DNA from: Loktanella sp. SALINAS62
GTDB taxonomy: Bacteria > Pseudomonadota > Alphaproteobacteria > Rhodobacterales > Rhodobacteraceae
DNA length: 64,000 nucleotides
Reading direction: 5' to 3'
NCBI RefSeq assembly: GCF_018263905.1
Contig: NZ_JAAFZU010000055.1
Coordinates: forward strand, 137,673 to 201,672
Below the pieces are notes generated by a model. The model did not search any database and was not told the DNA's origin. It saw nothing but the letters and a program-made list of their open reading frames with translations. Positions 18,042 to 28,724 of this stretch are shown piece after piece (the first letter of the stretch is position 1; each line of letters starts with the position of its first letter). Position numbers and translations under genes: made by a program.

Positions 18042-18770
18042 CTAGGCGATCACAGCCCCGAACCGGCGTTCACGCTTCCCATATCCCGCCAACACCTTGG
18101 CAAAGACGTCCTTGGTGAAATCCGGCCATAGCGTATCGATGAATTCGTATTCCGCATAAGCCGACTGCCACAGCAGAAAGTTGCTGATCCGTGCTTCCCC
18201 GCTGGTCCGGATGACCAGATCAGGGTCCGGCAGGAACCGCGTGTCCAAAAAGCGCGACAGCGTTTCGGCGTCCACATCCTTGTGCGACAGCCGCCCCTGT
18301 TCGATTTCCACCGCCAAACGCTGCGCAGCACGGGTCACTTCGTCCCGGCTCCCGTAGTTCAGCGCGATGGTCAGATGCACCTTGTCATTGTTGGATGTCA
18401 GCAATTCCAGATTGTCCATCAGGCTGACCAACTTGTCGTCCAGCTTGATGCGGTCACCGATGAACCGCACGCGCACGCCTTCGTCCAGCAGTGCCATCGC
18501 CTCGCGCTGGATATAGCGGCGAAACAACGCCATAAGGCCCGCAACTTCGGTCTGGGTCCGTTTCCAGTTTTCGGTCGAAAACGCGAAAATCGTCAGATAT
18601 TTCACACCTTCGTCGGGGCAGGCCCGGACGATTTCGCGCACCCGTCGTGCCCCTGCATGGTGACCAAACAAACGCGGACGACCACGTTTCTGCGCCCAGC
18701 GTCCATTGCCATCCATGATGACCGCAACGTGTTTGGGTCCATCGTGTAAAGGTTGATCAATCTGGGGCAT
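18042..18770 (-). CDS. uppS: Undecaprenyl diphosphate synthase (cis-prenyltransferase)
   Basis: Condenses isopentenyl units onto farnesyl diphosphate to make the lipid carrier for peptidoglycan and O-antigen. The 242 residues contain the catalytic VAVIMDGNGRWA (Asp20), GHHAGARRVREIV, LTIFAFSTENWKRT and the C-terminal DLVIRTSGEARISNFLLWQSAYAEYEF. The start at 18770 has a GGGAAGG ribosome site; an in-frame start at 18821 would add 17 unconserved residues. Confidence 0.96.
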   Translation of the reverse strand: MPQIDQPLHDGPKHVAVIMDGNGRWAQKRGRPRLFGHHAGARRVREIVRACPDEGVKYLTIFAFSTENWKRTQTEVAGLMALFRRYIQREAMALLDEGVRVRFIGDRIKLDDKLVSLMDNLELLTSNNDKVHLTIALNYGSRDEVTRAAQRLAVEIEQGRLSHKDVDAETLSRFLDTRFLPDPDLVIRTSGEARISNFLLWQSAYAEYEFIDTLWPDFTKDVFAKVLAGYGKRERRFGAVIA

Positions 18771-18867
18771 CGGTGGCCCTTCCCGGTAGTTAAAGTCTGC
18801 AAAACACGCCGCGACGTGCACTTGCGTTGGTATGGTGACTGTCCGGCCATCGCGGCCAGACGGCAGA

Positions 18868-19428
18868 TCAGACCTGCATGATTTCGGCTTGTTTCGTTTC
18901 CAGCGTATCGTCGACCAGCTTGATGTGGGCGTCTGTCAGTTCCTGCACAGAAGATTCCCAGAATTTCTGGTCGTCGTCCGACATGCCGTCCTTGGCCTTC
19001 TTGATCTGGTCCATCCCGTCGCGGCGCAAATTGCGGATGCTGACCCGCGCGCTTTCAGCATAGGACCCGGCGACCTTGGTCAACTCGCGGCGGCGTTCTT
19101 CGTTCAATTCGGGGATCGGCAGCATGATGATCGTGCCGTTCATCTGGGGATTGATGCCCAGACCGCTTTCGCGGATCGCCTTTTCAACCTTATTCACCAG
19201 ACCCTTGTCCCACACGTTGATCGTCACCATCCGGGGTTCCGGCACGTTCACGGTGCCGACCTGGTTGATCGGCGTGGGGCTGCCATAGGCGTCGACCATG
19301 ATCGGTTCCAGCATCGACCCCGACGCACGCCCGGTCCGCAATGATGCAAATTCGGTCCTCAGGTTGGCAATCGCACCATCCATGCGGCGCGCCAGATCGT
19401 CGGTATCAAGTTCAAAGTCGTCTGCCAT
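18868..19428 (-). CDS. frr: Ribosome recycling factor
   Basis: Splits post-termination ribosomes together with EF-G. At 186 residues it is the usual length and carries the domain I/II pattern: [64 protein letters not shown] and [34 protein letters not shown]. It lies 116 bases after pyrH and 97 bases before uppS, the common order pyrH-frr-uppS. Confidence 0.97.
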   Translation of the reverse strand: MADDFELDTDDLARRMDGAIANLRTEFASLRTGRASGSMLEPIMVDAYGSPTPINQVGTVNVPEPRMVTINVWDKGLVNKVEKAIRESGLGINPQMNGTIIMLPIPELNEERRRELTKVAGSYAESARVSIRNLRRDGMDQIKKAKDGMSDDDQKFWESSVQELTDAHIKLVDDTLETKQAEIMQV

Positions 19429-19544
19429 GTCTCATCGCTCTCTTGTCGGGCTTTACCCGGTTTTCCTTGCACTTACGTCAATTTCACGCGGTTGTATAGG
19501 TTTCCGAAGGACACAAGCCGACCCTTTCGGCGTTGTCCCGCCCG

Positions 19545-20258
19545 TCAGTCATGCACGATCGTATATTTGCCGTCCCCGGCCAGTATGCCCTTGAAACCGC
19601 CCGGCTCATCTAATGAAAAGACGATGATCGGCAGGTGATTATCACGGGCCAAGGCAATGGCGCTGGCGTCCATCACCCCCAGATGCTGGGCCAGCACTTC
19701 GTCATAGCTGATACGATCATAACGTTTCGCGTCGTCATGCTTTGCCGGATCACGATCATAGACGCCATCGACCTTGGTGCCTTTGAAAATCGCCTCGCAG
19801 GCCATTTCGTTGGCGCGCAGGGTCGCGGCTGTGTCGGTCGTGAAATAAGGGTTCCCGGTTCCGGCGGCAAAGATGCACACGCGTTTCTTTTCCAGATGGC
19901 GCACGGCGCGGCGGCGGATATATGGCTCTGCCACTTCGTTCATCGTGATTGCGCTGATGACGCGGGTGTGGATGCCCAGCTGTTCCAGCGCCGACTGCAT
20001 CGCCAGCGCGTTCATTACCGTGGCCAGCATGCCCATATAATCCGCTGTCGTGCGTTCCATCCCCTGCGCACTGCCCTGCAGGCCGCGAAAGATATTGCCG
20101 CCGCCGATCACCATGCAGATTTCGACACCCATTTCGTGCACGGTCTGCACTTCACGTGCGATCCGCTGCACTGTAGGCGGATGCAGGCCAAACGCCGTGT
20201 CACCCATCAATGCCTCACCAGAAATCTTGAGCATGACGCGGCTATAAGTGGTGGGCAT
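19545..20258 (-). CDS. pyrH: UMP kinase
   Basis: Phosphorylates UMP to UDP; hexameric and specific for bacteria. The start at 20258 (AGGA a few bases upstream) gives 237 residues beginning near [14 protein letters not shown], the canonical N-terminus. A much longer frame runs upstream but is antisense to miaA and unconserved. Other signatures are [24 protein letters not shown] and VDGVYDRDP. It is divergent from miaA; the 82-bp gap must hold both promoters. Confidence 0.97.
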   Translation of the reverse strand: MPTTYSRVMLKISGEALMGDTAFGLHPPTVQRIAREVQTVHEMGVEICMVIGGGNIFRGLQGSAQGMERTTADYMGMLATVMNALAMQSALEQLGIHTRVISAITMNEVAEPYIRRRAVRHLEKKRVCIFAAGTGNPYFTTDTAATLRANEMACEAIFKGTKVDGVYDRDPAKHDDAKRYDRISYDEVLAQHLGVMDASAIALARDNHLPIIVFSLDEPGGFKGILAGDGKYTIVHD

Positions 20259-20340
20259 GGGGGCATCCTGTATGTCGGGGTTTCGCTGCCCCGCAAAGTG
20301 TCGCAAAAAGACCAAAGGTTCAATTGCAGAAAGGCCCGCT

Positions 20341-21234
20341 GTGGCACCGATCATGATCCGCAGCGACCGCCCCGTCCTGATTGCGGGACCGACCGCATCG
20401 GGCAAGTCGGCGCTGGCGCTGCATATTGCCCGCACCCAAGGCGGTGTTGTGGTAAATGCCGACGCGATGCAGGTCTTCGACGGCTGGCGCATCGTCACGG
20501 CGCGACCGTCGGATGAAGAACAGGCGCTGGCACCACATGCGCTGTATGGGCATGTGCCATTTGATCTGGCTTATTCTGTGGGGCATTGGTTGCGCGATGT
20601 GACGCCGCTACTGGCGGGTGCGCGGCCCATCATCGTGGGCGGCACCGGGTTGTATTTGTCGGCCTTGACCGAAGGCCTGGCAGACATACCCCCCACCGCA
20701 CCTGATGTGCGCATGGCCGCGGATGACTTGTCATTGTCAGAACTTCTGGCCGGGATCGACGAGGCCACCCGCGCGGGAATTGATACAGCCAACCGTGCCC
20801 GCGTGCAGCGCGCATGGGAAGTCCTGACGCAAACCGGGCGCAGCCTGCGGGACTGGCAATCCGCCACACCGCCGCCGTTGTTGCCGCTGGCGCAGGCGAC
20901 CGCCATCGTCGTCGACGCCCCCAAAGAGTGGCTGACCCCCCGCATCGCGCGGCGTTTCGACACGATGTTGACCTTCGGCGCATTGGAAGAAGCCCGCGCG
21001 ATGGCCGCGACGTGGAACCCGCGACACCCGTCATCAAAAGCCATCGGGGCGGTGGAACTGATCGCCCATATCACCGGCGAAATCAGTCTGGACGCCGCGC
21101 GGGACGCGGCCATCATTGCATCACAGCAATACGCAAAACGACAACGCACATGGTTTCGCAAGCGGATGCGCGGTTGGACAACACTCCACATGCCATCCAC
21201 AGATTTATCCACAGATATACAGTTTGTTGCTTAA
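20341..21234 (+). CDS. miaA: tRNA dimethylallyltransferase
   Basis: Adds a dimethylallyl group to A37 of tRNAs reading UNN codons. The P-loop GPTASGKS lies at residues 16-23, followed by [19 protein letters not shown] (counterpart of the DSMQVY segment), [11 protein letters not shown] and, near the end, KAIGAVEL and [14 protein letters not shown] chose the GTG at 20341 because AGAAAGG sits six bases upstream; the ATG at 20353 is a close alternative with no ribosome site. The coding end contains two DnaA-box-like motifs (see findings). Confidence 0.95.
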   Translation: MAPIMIRSDRPVLIAGPTASGKSALALHIARTQGGVVVNADAMQVFDGWRIVTARPSDEEQALAPHALYGHVPFDLAYSVGHWLRDVTPLLAGARPIIVGGTGLYLSALTEGLADIPPTAPDVRMAADDLSLSELLAGIDEATRAGIDTANRARVQRAWEVLTQTGRSLRDWQSATPPPLLPLAQATAIVVDAPKEWLTPRIARRFDTMLTFGALEEARAMAATWNPRHPSSKAIGAVELIAHITGEISLDAARDAAIIASQQYAKRQRTWFRKRMRGWTTLHMPSTDLSTDIQFVA

Positions 21235-21278
21235 TTAACCTGTTGTTTTTGGACCCCTTTGCCGTCAGGCTTGTCCAT

Positions 21279-22157
21279 ATGCAACATCGGACGCCCGCCA
21301 TGCCGCATTCTCGCCCCGCGATACCGATTGGACCAGCGGACAGCGCATTGGCGCTGCAGCCCGTCGGCGGATCGAGCCTGTCCAATAAATGGCGCACCGA
21401 AGCCATGCGCAGCCACGCCACACCGCGCTTGCTTTTTATCGCACGCGGTCAGGGCCGCATTGTCATTCAGGGACTGACCCACGGCTATTATGCCAACAAC
21501 CTGATCTATATTCCCGCCCGCACCATGTATGGGTTCGAAGCGGGACAGACCGTGTTCGGCCACCTGCTGACCCTGCCCGCTGCCATGGCCCCTGAATGGC
21601 CGTCGGAGCCCGTCCATCTGCGATTGCGCGATGTGATGGCCCAAAAAGAATTTCTGACCCTCTTCGACGGACTGGAAAGGGAATTAACCTCTGACCGCCT
21701 GAACGCCAAACGCGCCGCGCATTATCACGCGGGTCTTTTGTCCGTCTTTTTCGCGCGTCAGGTCGCCAAGCTGCAGGCGACCTCAGGCGAGATAGACAGA
21801 CGCAATTCGTCAGCGGCGAGACTGGTCGCCGCATATACCGACCTGATTGAACGCGATTTCAACACCGATCAGGGCGTGGCAACCTATGCGGCGGCACTGG
21901 GCGTGACGCCGACACATCTTTCCAGATGTTGCAAACAGACAAGCGGGCATAGTGCGCTGACCTTGCTTGCAGACCGCCGCCATTATGAGGCCTGCCGCCT
22001 GCTGCGCGATACCGTAACGCCCGTCCGCGATGTCGCGGTTGCCGCAGGCTATGGGTCTGCCGCTTATTTCAGCAGGGTATTTCAGGCCCGCGCAGGCCAG
22101 ACACCGACCGCATTCCGCAGGTCTGGAAACGACATTCGCAGGTCGCTTTCTTCCTAA
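21279..22157 (+). CDS. AraC-family transcriptional regulator
   Basis: A 292-residue protein with an N-terminal cupin-like sensing part (PRLLFIARGQGRIVIQGLTHGYYANNLIYIPARTMYGFEAG, which holds a jelly-roll pattern) and two C-terminal helix-turn-helix motifs (ATYAAALGVTPTHLSRCCKQTSG and PVRDVAVAAGYGSAAYFSRVFQARAGQTPTAFRRS). The start is uncertain between ATG 21279 and 21300. It sits directly upstream of the ABC importer at 22311 on the same strand, which makes that operon a plausible target, though no operator is evident. Confidence 0.9.
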   Translation: MQHRTPAMPHSRPAIPIGPADSALALQPVGGSSLSNKWRTEAMRSHATPRLLFIARGQGRIVIQGLTHGYYANNLIYIPARTMYGFEAGQTVFGHLLTLPAAMAPEWPSEPVHLRLRDVMAQKEFLTLFDGLERELTSDRLNAKRAAHYHAGLLSVFFARQVAKLQATSGEIDRRNSSAARLVAAYTDLIERDFNTDQGVATYAAALGVTPTHLSRCCKQTSGHSALTLLADRRHYEACRLLRDTVTPVRDVAVAAGYGSAAYFSRVFQARAGQTPTAFRRSGNDIRRSLSS

Positions 22158-22279
22158 ATGTGATCCCTTTCGGGGATAATTGCATTGACGCACACTGCAC
22201 CCGCATGCCTTCATGGCATCAAATGAGGGACATTGCCGGACGCACGCCAGATCGCTGGGCGCGTCACAAAAATCATGTG

Positions 22280-22304
22280 CTCCTCTTGGATGAAACACGA
22301 GGAG
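22280..22304 (+). promoter_or_regulatory. Inverted repeat masking the ribosome-binding site of the ABC binding-protein gene
   Basis: CTCCTC (22280-22285) is exactly complementary to GAGGAG (22299-22304), which is the Shine-Dalgarno of the gene starting at 22311. The 13-base loop would leave the SD paired in the folded leader. Seen directly in sequence; a role in translational control is inferred. Confidence 0.5.
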
Positions 22305-22310
22305 ATTTCG

Positions 22311-23969
22311 ATGGCCGCACACGCGAACCAGGTTCACCCCGCCGCAAAAATGTATGCCGCAGAGGTGAAATCCGGCAAACTTGACCGTCGGGAATTTCTG
22401 ACGCGCACCACGGCCTTGGGACTGACGGCGTCCGCCGCCTATGGCCTGTTAGGACTGTCGAGCCCGGCAATGGCACAGACACAGGCCCGGCAAGGCGGCA
22501 CAATGCGGATGCAGATGGAAGTCCGCGCCCTGAAAGATCCCCGCGCATTTGACTGGACCCAGATCGCCTATGTGGCATCGGGTTGGCTGGAATACCTTGT
22601 CGAATACAACAACGACGGCACCTTTACCCCGATGCTGCTGGAAAGCTGGTCGGTCAACGATGACGCGACCGAATACACGCTGAATGTCCGTCAGGGCGTC
22701 ACATGGAACGACGGCACAGCCTTTACAGCCGAAGACGTCGCGCGCAACATCACCGGCTGGTGTGACAAATCGATGGACGGTAATTCGATGGCTGGACGCT
22801 TTGCCGTTCTGATCGATGAGGCGACAGGCCAGGCCATCGACGGCGCGATAGAGGTTGTCGACGAACACACCGTGCGTCTGAATCTGCCCACCTCTGACAT
22901 ATCGCTGATTGCTGGCATGTCGGATTACCCGGCATCCATTACGCCCGCAGGCTTCAATGCCGATTCAATGCTGGAAAACCCCGTCGGCACCGGACCTTAT
23001 CTTCCGGAATCAATGGACGTCGGGATCAAGGCCGTGCTGGTCCGCAACACCGACCACGACTGGTGGGGCACGGCCGCCGGCAAGGGGGGCTACCTCGACC
23101 GGATCGAATTCATCGACTACGGACAGGACCCATCGGCATGGGTGGCGGCAGCGTCGTCGGAAGAAGTCGACATCCTGTATGAAACCGTTGGTGATTTCGT
23201 CGAAATCATGGATGGCCTTGGCTGGCAGCGGTCGGAAATCGCATCGGGTGCGACGATCTGCATTCGTCCCAACCAACAGGCCGAAGTCGATGGCATGAAA
23301 CCCTATGCCGACGTGCGCGTGCGCCGCGCCATTGCGATGGCCGTCGATCCGTCCGTCTGTCTGGAATTGGGCTACGCGGATCGCGGTGCGCCTGCCCGCA
23401 ACGACCACGTCGGACCGATGCATCCCGAATGGGCCGACGTGCCCGGCCTGCCCTACGATCCCGAAGGCGCGCTTGCCCTGCTGCAAGAAGCCGGGATGGC
23501 CGATTTCGAGATGGAAATCATTTCCATCGACGATGACTGGCGCAAGAACACAACGGACGCGGTCGCCGCACAACTGCGCGATGCTGGATTCAACGTCAAA
23601 CGCACGATCATTCCCGGCAGCACGTTCTGGAACGACTGGACGAAATATCCGTTCAGTTCGACCAACTGGAACCATCGCCCATTGGGCACCCAGATCCTTG
23701 CCATTGCATACCGGTCCGGTGAAGCATGGAATGAGGCCGGTTATGCCAACCCCGAATTTGACGCGACCCTGGCCGAAGCAAATTCAATCGCGGACGCCGA
23801 CGCGCGTCGCGCCGTCATGGAACGCCTGCAAACGATCATGCGTGATGACGCCGTGACATTGCAGCCCTACTGGCGCTCACTTTACCGCCACTCAAAGCCG
23901 GGTGTTGTGGGGGGCGACATGCATATCGCGTTTTTGCCGCAGCTTTATAAACTGGGCTTCGCGGCTTGA
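22311..23969 (+). CDS. Peptide/nickel-type ABC transporter substrate-binding protein (Tat-exported)
   Basis: A 552-residue periplasmic binding protein of the SBP_bac_5 (DppA/OppA) family. The start at 22311 follows GAGGAG. The N-terminus carries a twin-arginine signal ([21 protein letters not shown], cleaved near AMAQ), so export is by Tat. Family features include the [39 protein letters not shown] segment, NPVGTGPY and a C-terminal ...[12 protein letters not shown]. The ligand is not predictable beyond peptide, opine or sugar-like compounds. It heads a four-gene importer operon and is followed by a partial terminator. Confidence 0.92.
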   Translation: MAAHANQVHPAAKMYAAEVKSGKLDRREFLTRTTALGLTASAAYGLLGLSSPAMAQTQARQGGTMRMQMEVRALKDPRAFDWTQIAYVASGWLEYLVEYNNDGTFTPMLLESWSVNDDATEYTLNVRQGVTWNDGTAFTAEDVARNITGWCDKSMDGNSMAGRFAVLIDEATGQAIDGAIEVVDEHTVRLNLPTSDISLIAGMSDYPASITPAGFNADSMLENPVGTGPYLPESMDVGIKAVLVRNTDHDWWGTAAGKGGYLDRIEFIDYGQDPSAWVAAASSEEVDILYETVGDFVEIMDGLGWQRSEIASGATICIRPNQQAEVDGMKPYADVRVRRAIAMAVDPSVCLELGYADRGAPARNDHVGPMHPEWADVPGLPYDPEGALALLQEAGMADFEMEIISIDDDWRKNTTDAVAAQLRDAGFNVKRTIIPGSTFWNDWTKYPFSSTNWNHRPLGTQILAIAYRSGEAWNEAGYANPEFDATLAEANSIADADARRAVMERLQTIMRDDAVTLQPYWRSLYRHSKPGVVGGDMHIAFLPQLYKLGFAA

Positions 23970-23985
23970 TCATCTAGTTTGTAAA

Positions 23986-24022
23986 AAAAGGGGTCGGCCA
24001 TGTCCTGGCCGGCCCCTCTTTT
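23986..24022 (+). terminator. Intra-operon stem-loop between binding protein and permease genes
   Basis: AAAAGGGGTCGGCCA pairs with TGGCCGGCCCCT followed by CTTTT around a 5-base loop (one G-T wobble), 17 bases after the stop codon. It looks like a strong intrinsic terminator inside the operon, of the sort that lets a binding protein be made in excess over its permeases. Confidence 0.8.
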
Positions 24023-24068
24023 ATTTGCGACGAACTGCTGACGTTCGACAGGATACGGGGCCTTTTGT

Positions 24069-25115
24069 ATGGCACGCATGATATTTCGCAGTTTGGGCTG
24101 GATGGTGGCAACGGCACTTTGCCTGACATTCATCGTCTTTTGGCTGACCAACCTGTCACCAAACCTTGAAAAGCTGGCAAAAACCCAAGGCAACGCCCGC
24201 ATGGCCGATGAAGAGGTCATAAGCTGGTTGGACAATCGCGGCTATAGCCAGCCCCTGTTGGTCAAATACGGCGAATGGCTGGGTGTCTTGCCCGGCTATG
24301 TGATCGAAGGCAGCGATGGCGAACTGCGCGCGCGCTGTTCAACCCGGGGTCTGACCATCGACGATGCGCCGGCGTTCTGTGGCGTTTTGCAGGGAAACTG
24401 GGGCTTTTCCACCGTGTTGCGCGATGATGTGTCCACCATCATCACAACGCGGCTGGGGCTGACCGGCAAACTGATGTTCTGGGTCATGATGGTAATGGTG
24501 CCCGGCGCGCTGATCATGGGCATCCTTGCAGGCATGCGCGAAGGGTCGCGTCTGGACCGCAGCCTGTCGACCGTTTCCATCCTGACGACCGCAACACCGG
24601 AATATGTCTCGGGTGTTGTGTTCATCGCGGTATTCGCCACCTCGACCTTTGGCATGAACTGGTTTCGCGGCACCGCGACATCGGCCATGGATGACGCGAA
24701 TTTCAACAACTTTTTCCTGCCCGTCATCACCATCGCACTTTACGGCATGGGGTATATCGCCCGCATGACGCGGGCCAGCATGACCGAAGTGATGACCGCG
24801 CAATATATCCGCACGGCCAGACTAAAGGGCGTGTCGTTCCGCAACATCGTGCTGAAACATGCGTTGCGCAATGCACTGATCGCCCCCTTCACCGTCATCA
24901 TGCTGCAATTCCCGTGGCTGTTGAACGGCGTCGTCATTGTCGAAACGTTGTTCAACTACAAAGGCTTTGGCTGGACGCTGGTGCAGGCCGCGTCGAACAA
25001 CGACATCGAACTTTTGTTGGGCGTGTCCGTCGTGTCCGTTTTCGTCGTGCTGATCACACAACTGTTGTCCGACATCGGTTACGTGTTTCTGAACCCCCGC
25101 ATCCGCATTTCCTAA
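24069..25115 (+). CDS. ABC transporter permease, DppB type
   Basis: A 348-residue inner-membrane permease of the BPD_transp_1 family. An N-terminal span is followed by a large periplasmic loop (about residues 30-130) and then the six-span core; the cytoplasmic EAA loop is in MTAQYIRTARLKGVSFRNIVLKHALRNALIAP (about residues 240-275), the contact for the ATPase. It forms the heterodimer with the next permease and is 10 bases upstream of it. Confidence 0.93.
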   Translation: MARMIFRSLGWMVATALCLTFIVFWLTNLSPNLEKLAKTQGNARMADEEVISWLDNRGYSQPLLVKYGEWLGVLPGYVIEGSDGELRARCSTRGLTIDDAPAFCGVLQGNWGFSTVLRDDVSTIITTRLGLTGKLMFWVMMVMVPGALIMGILAGMREGSRLDRSLSTVSILTTATPEYVSGVVFIAVFATSTFGMNWFRGTATSAMDDANFNNFFLPVITIALYGMGYIARMTRASMTEVMTAQYIRTARLKGVSFRNIVLKHALRNALIAPFTVIMLQFPWLLNGVVIVETLFNYKGFGWTLVQAASNNDIELLLGVSVVSVFVVLITQLLSDIGYVFLNPRIRIS

Positions 25116-25125
25116 GGAGAACGCG

Positions 25126-26571
25126 ATGGAACCTCTCTCTTGGACCGGGGCGCTTGGCGCGGTGTTGAACCCCGTCGTAATCATCACGGTGTCGGTTCTG
25201 GCCATCACGGTCCTTGCCCAGATCATGGCCGGGTTCTTTGCCCCCGCTGTCACGCTGCAATCGAATACGGACGGCACATTGATGGCGCGCGGCGGTTTGC
25301 TGGGCAGGCTGGAAACGGCACTGAAATGGACATTCGTGCTGAACCTGTGCCTTGCGGTCGTTTATCTGCTGGGCGGCATCATCCTGTCGTATCAGGGCGC
25401 AGGCATCTTGGGCGGCATGGCGCGCCGCTTGCTGCCCGTCTGGATCGCGCTGATCGTGACCTTTGCCGTGTCGATCCGTTTCAAGCGCGGTCTGGGGCTT
25501 TATGGTAAGCTGTTTGATAGCACGGTCGGCATGATCGGTTTCGGTCTGGTGATGTTCTGGGTCTATGCGGCGATCCTGTCGGGCCTGTTCGACATGATTT
25601 CGACCCATGACCCGCTGCGCCAGATCTCTGGCCTGAAAAACAAGCTTCCCGGTGTCCCGGTGCCAGAAGACGGGCTGTTCCCCTATTACCTGCTGGGCGG
25701 CGACAATCTGGCCCGCGACGTGTTCAGCCGGATGATCGAAGGCAGCCAGATCGTCATCGCCATCGCACCGCTGGCCACGGTTTTTGCGTTCATGGTCGGG
25801 ATCACCGTTGGTTTGCCGGCGGGGTTTTATGGCGGCAAATTGGATGTCGCACTGACCTTTCTGGCGAACCTCATCCTCGCATTTCCGGTCATCTTGCTGT
25901 TCTACCTGCTTGTCACACCGGAAATCGTGGCGACCGGCATCCCCAGCTATATGGCCGCCGTGCTGTTCATCTTTCCGATCGTGTTCTTCGGTGTTCTGCT
26001 GAACAGTCGCTATTACACGCAACCCGCCAAACGCACGCCGCTCCTGATTGTCGTGATGGCGGTGTTGGGCTGGCTTTACCTGTCGCTGATTTCCCAAGAC
26101 GGCACAGCACTGACGTTTCTGCCGGGCTGGCTGGACGGCTTTGACATCAACCCCGGCATCCTTGTGGTCTTTGTTTCTGTTGTTTTCGTGAATGCGCCCA
26201 CCGTGTTCCGGATCGTGCGTGGCCTGACCATGGACATCAAGACGCGCGACTATGTTGCCGCGGCCCAGACCCGTGGCGAAGGCGCGTGGTACATCATGCT
26301 GTGGGAAATCCTGCCCAATGCGCGTGGCCCGCTGATCGTCGATTTCTGCCTGCGGATCGGTTACACCACCATCCTGCTGGGCACGCTTGGCTTCTTTGGT
26401 CTGGGCCTGCCGCCCGAAAGCCCGGACTGGGGATCGACCATCAACGAGGGACGCAAGCTGTTGCTGATTTTCGTGCACCCGCCACTGCCGCCCGCGCTTG
26501 CACTGCTCAGCCTTGTGCTGGGCCTGAACCTGCTGGCCGATGGCCTGCGCGAAGAAAGCCTGCGCGACTGA
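25126..26571 (+). CDS. ABC transporter permease, DppC type, with extended N-terminus
   Basis: A 481-residue permease preceded by an AAGGAG. The C-terminal 300 residues are the usual DppC core (GTDNLGRDVFSR-like GGDNLARDVFSRMIEGSQIV, then the EAA loop TRDYVAAAQTRGEGAWYIMLWEILPNA). The first 180 residues are an extra part with about four hydrophobic spans not present in ordinary DppC proteins of about 300 residues, and the core itself holds an insertion around residues 265-340. It is the longer half of the transporter encoded at 22311-28724. Confidence 0.92.
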   Translation: MEPLSWTGALGAVLNPVVIITVSVLAITVLAQIMAGFFAPAVTLQSNTDGTLMARGGLLGRLETALKWTFVLNLCLAVVYLLGGIILSYQGAGILGGMARRLLPVWIALIVTFAVSIRFKRGLGLYGKLFDSTVGMIGFGLVMFWVYAAILSGLFDMISTHDPLRQISGLKNKLPGVPVPEDGLFPYYLLGGDNLARDVFSRMIEGSQIVIAIAPLATVFAFMVGITVGLPAGFYGGKLDVALTFLANLILAFPVILLFYLLVTPEIVATGIPSYMAAVLFIFPIVFFGVLLNSRYYTQPAKRTPLLIVVMAVLGWLYLSLISQDGTALTFLPGWLDGFDINPGILVVFVSVVFVNAPTVFRIVRGLTMDIKTRDYVAAAQTRGEGAWYIMLWEILPNARGPLIVDFCLRIGYTTILLGTLGFFGLGLPPESPDWGSTINEGRKLLLIFVHPPLPPALALLSLVLGLNLLADGLREESLRD

Positions 26572-26630
26572 ATTTTCAGGATTCAGCGTCTGTCGGTTTT
26601 TTGCGAAGCCGGACCACGAAGGAGAATACG

Positions 26631-28724
26631 ATGCCCGATCCCGCCTACGACGGTCCCATCCTTGAAATCGACAATCTGTCGATCAGCTTTTTCACCCGGC
26701 TGCGGGAAATTCCCGCCGTCATGGATTTCTCTGCGACCATCATGCCCGGAGAGGCGCTGGGCCTAGTGGGCGAATCCGGATGTGGCAAATCCACGGTCGC
26801 GCTGGGTGTCATGCAGGATCTGGGGGTCAACGGACGCATCGTCGGCGGGTCGATCAAGTTCAAGGGCGAAGAGCTGACGACCATGTCCCCCGACCGGCTG
26901 CGCGACATCCGGGGTAGCCAGATCGCCATGATCTACCAAGAACCGATGGCATCGCTGAACCCCGCCATGAAGATCGGCCGCCAATTGATGGAAGTGCCGA
27001 TGATCCACGAAGGCATACCAGAGGCAGAGGCCCGCGCCCGCGCGCTAGAGGTTGTGACGGACGTGAAACTGCCCGATCCCGAACGCATCCTGAAAGCCTA
27101 CCCGCACCAGCTGTCAGGCGGCCAGCAACAGCGCATCGTGATCGCCATGGCGCTGATGTCGAAACCGGCACTGCTGATCCTTGACGAACCCACCACCGCG
27201 CTTGATGTCACGGTCGAAGCGGCGGTCGTCGAACTGGTCCGCGATCTGGGTCAGAAATACGGCACGTCCATGCTGTTCATCAGCCACAATCTGGGGCTGG
27301 TGCTGGATACCTGTGACAGAATCAACGTCATGTATTCCGGCGAAGCGGTGGAACGCGGGTCCATCACAGACGTGTTCGACGAAATGCAGCACCCCTATAC
27401 GCAGGCGCTGTTCCGGTCGATCCCGCTGCCCGGTGCATCGAAAACCATGCGCCCGCTCAAGGCGATCCCCGGAAACTTTCCCCTGCCCCACGAACGCCCG
27501 CCGGGCTGCAATTTTGGGCCGCGCTGTGATTATTTCTTGCCGGGGCGCTGCGACGCGCAAGCGATTCCGATGCACCGGATCGCGGGTGACGACAGGCATC
27601 TGTCACGTTGCATCCGGGTCGATGAAATTGATTGGAAGGCGCCCTTGCTGGGCACTCTTGAAACGGCACCCACCGAACCGGGGCCGGTCGTCCTGCGGAT
27701 GGAGGACCTCAAGAAATATTACAGCGTCGCCGCCAACGCGATGTTCGGCGGGGCCAAAAAGGTCGTCAAGGCAAACGAAACCCTGACCTTTGACGCCCAT
27801 GAATCCGAAACGCTTGCCATCGTGGGTGAATCAGGTTGCGGCAAATCCACATTTGCCAAGGTGCTGATGGGGCTGGAAACCGCGACCGATGGCCAGATCA
27901 TGCTGGACAACCAAAGCATCGGGGATGTGCCGATCGAAAAGCGGTCGACCCAGAACGTCGCGGATATCCAGATGGTGTTCCAGAACCCGTTCGACACGCT
28001 GAACCCGTCGATGACGGTGGGACGCCAGATCATCCGTGCGCTCGAAATCTTTCGCATCGGCAAAAACGATGCCGCACGTCACGACCGCATGCTGGCGCTG
28101 CTTGATCTGGTGAAATTGCCACGGGAATTTGCGGACCGGATGCCGCGCCAGTTGTCGGGTGGACAAAAGCAGCGCGTCGGCATCGCACGGGCGTTTGCCG
28201 GTGACGCAAGGATCGTGGTGGCAGACGAACCTGTGTCCGCACTTGATGTCAGCGTGCAGGCCGCTGTCGCGGACCTGCTGATGGATATTCAACGCGAACA
28301 GAAAACGACGCTGCTGTTCATCAGCCACGATCTATCGATCGTGCGCTATCTGTCCGACCGCGTCATGGTCATGTATCTGGGCCATGTGGTCGAACTGGGC
28401 ACCACCGATCAGGTTTTCGCCCCGCCCTACCATCCCTACACAGAAGCGCTTTTGTCCGCCGTGCCCATTGCCGACACACGGGTGAAGAAAAAGCACATCG
28501 TGCTGGAAGGTGACATTCCATCCGCGATGAACCCGCCTTCCGGCTGCCCGTTTCAGACCCGCTGCCCCCGCAAATCGCAGGTGCCGGGCGACCTGTGCGA
28601 ACGCGACGTCCCCCCGATGAGAACCCTTGCGACCGGCCATCAGGTCAAATGCCATCTGGACGATGCCGTTCTGGATGCGATGGAACCGGTCATCCAGATC
28701 GCAGCGACGCAGGACACCGCCTAA
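26631..28724 (+). CDS. Fused DppD-DppF-type ABC transporter ATPase
   Basis: A 697-residue protein holding two complete ATPase domains of the oligopeptide type. The first has Walker [10 protein letters not shown] at residues 47-55, signature LSGGQQQR and Walker B LLILDEP; the second has Walker A at residues 399-407, LSGGQKQRV and VVADEP. Each is followed by the oligopeptide-transporter C-terminal domain with Cys-rich motifs ([29 protein letters not shown]). GAAGGAG precedes the ATG. It powers the permeases encoded just upstream; its stop overlaps the convergent DUF2254 gene by four bases. Confidence 0.95.
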   Translation: MPDPAYDGPILEIDNLSISFFTRLREIPAVMDFSATIMPGEALGLVGESGCGKSTVALGVMQDLGVNGRIVGGSIKFKGEELTTMSPDRLRDIRGSQIAMIYQEPMASLNPAMKIGRQLMEVPMIHEGIPEAEARARALEVVTDVKLPDPERILKAYPHQLSGGQQQRIVIAMALMSKPALLILDEPTTALDVTVEAAVVELVRDLGQKYGTSMLFISHNLGLVLDTCDRINVMYSGEAVERGSITDVFDEMQHPYTQALFRSIPLPGASKTMRPLKAIPGNFPLPHERPPGCNFGPRCDYFLPGRCDAQAIPMHRIAGDDRHLSRCIRVDEIDWKAPLLGTLETAPTEPGPVVLRMEDLKKYYSVAANAMFGGAKKVVKANETLTFDAHESETLAIVGESGCGKSTFAKVLMGLETATDGQIMLDNQSIGDVPIEKRSTQNVADIQMVFQNPFDTLNPSMTVGRQIIRALEIFRIGKNDAARHDRMLALLDLVKLPREFADRMPRQLSGGQKQRVGIARAFAGDARIVVADEPVSALDVSVQAAVADLLMDIQREQKTTLLFISHDLSIVRYLSDRVMVMYLGHVVELGTTDQVFAPPYHPYTEALLSAVPIADTRVKKKHIVLEGDIPSAMNPPSGCPFQTRCPRKSQVPGDLCERDVPPMRTLATGHQVKCHLDDAVLDAMEPVIQIAATQDTA

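Noticed and set aside
25054-26478. 474-codon open frame on the minus strand
   Set aside because: Antisense to the DppC-type permease; extremely rich in Gln, Asp, His and Arg and without any family signal.
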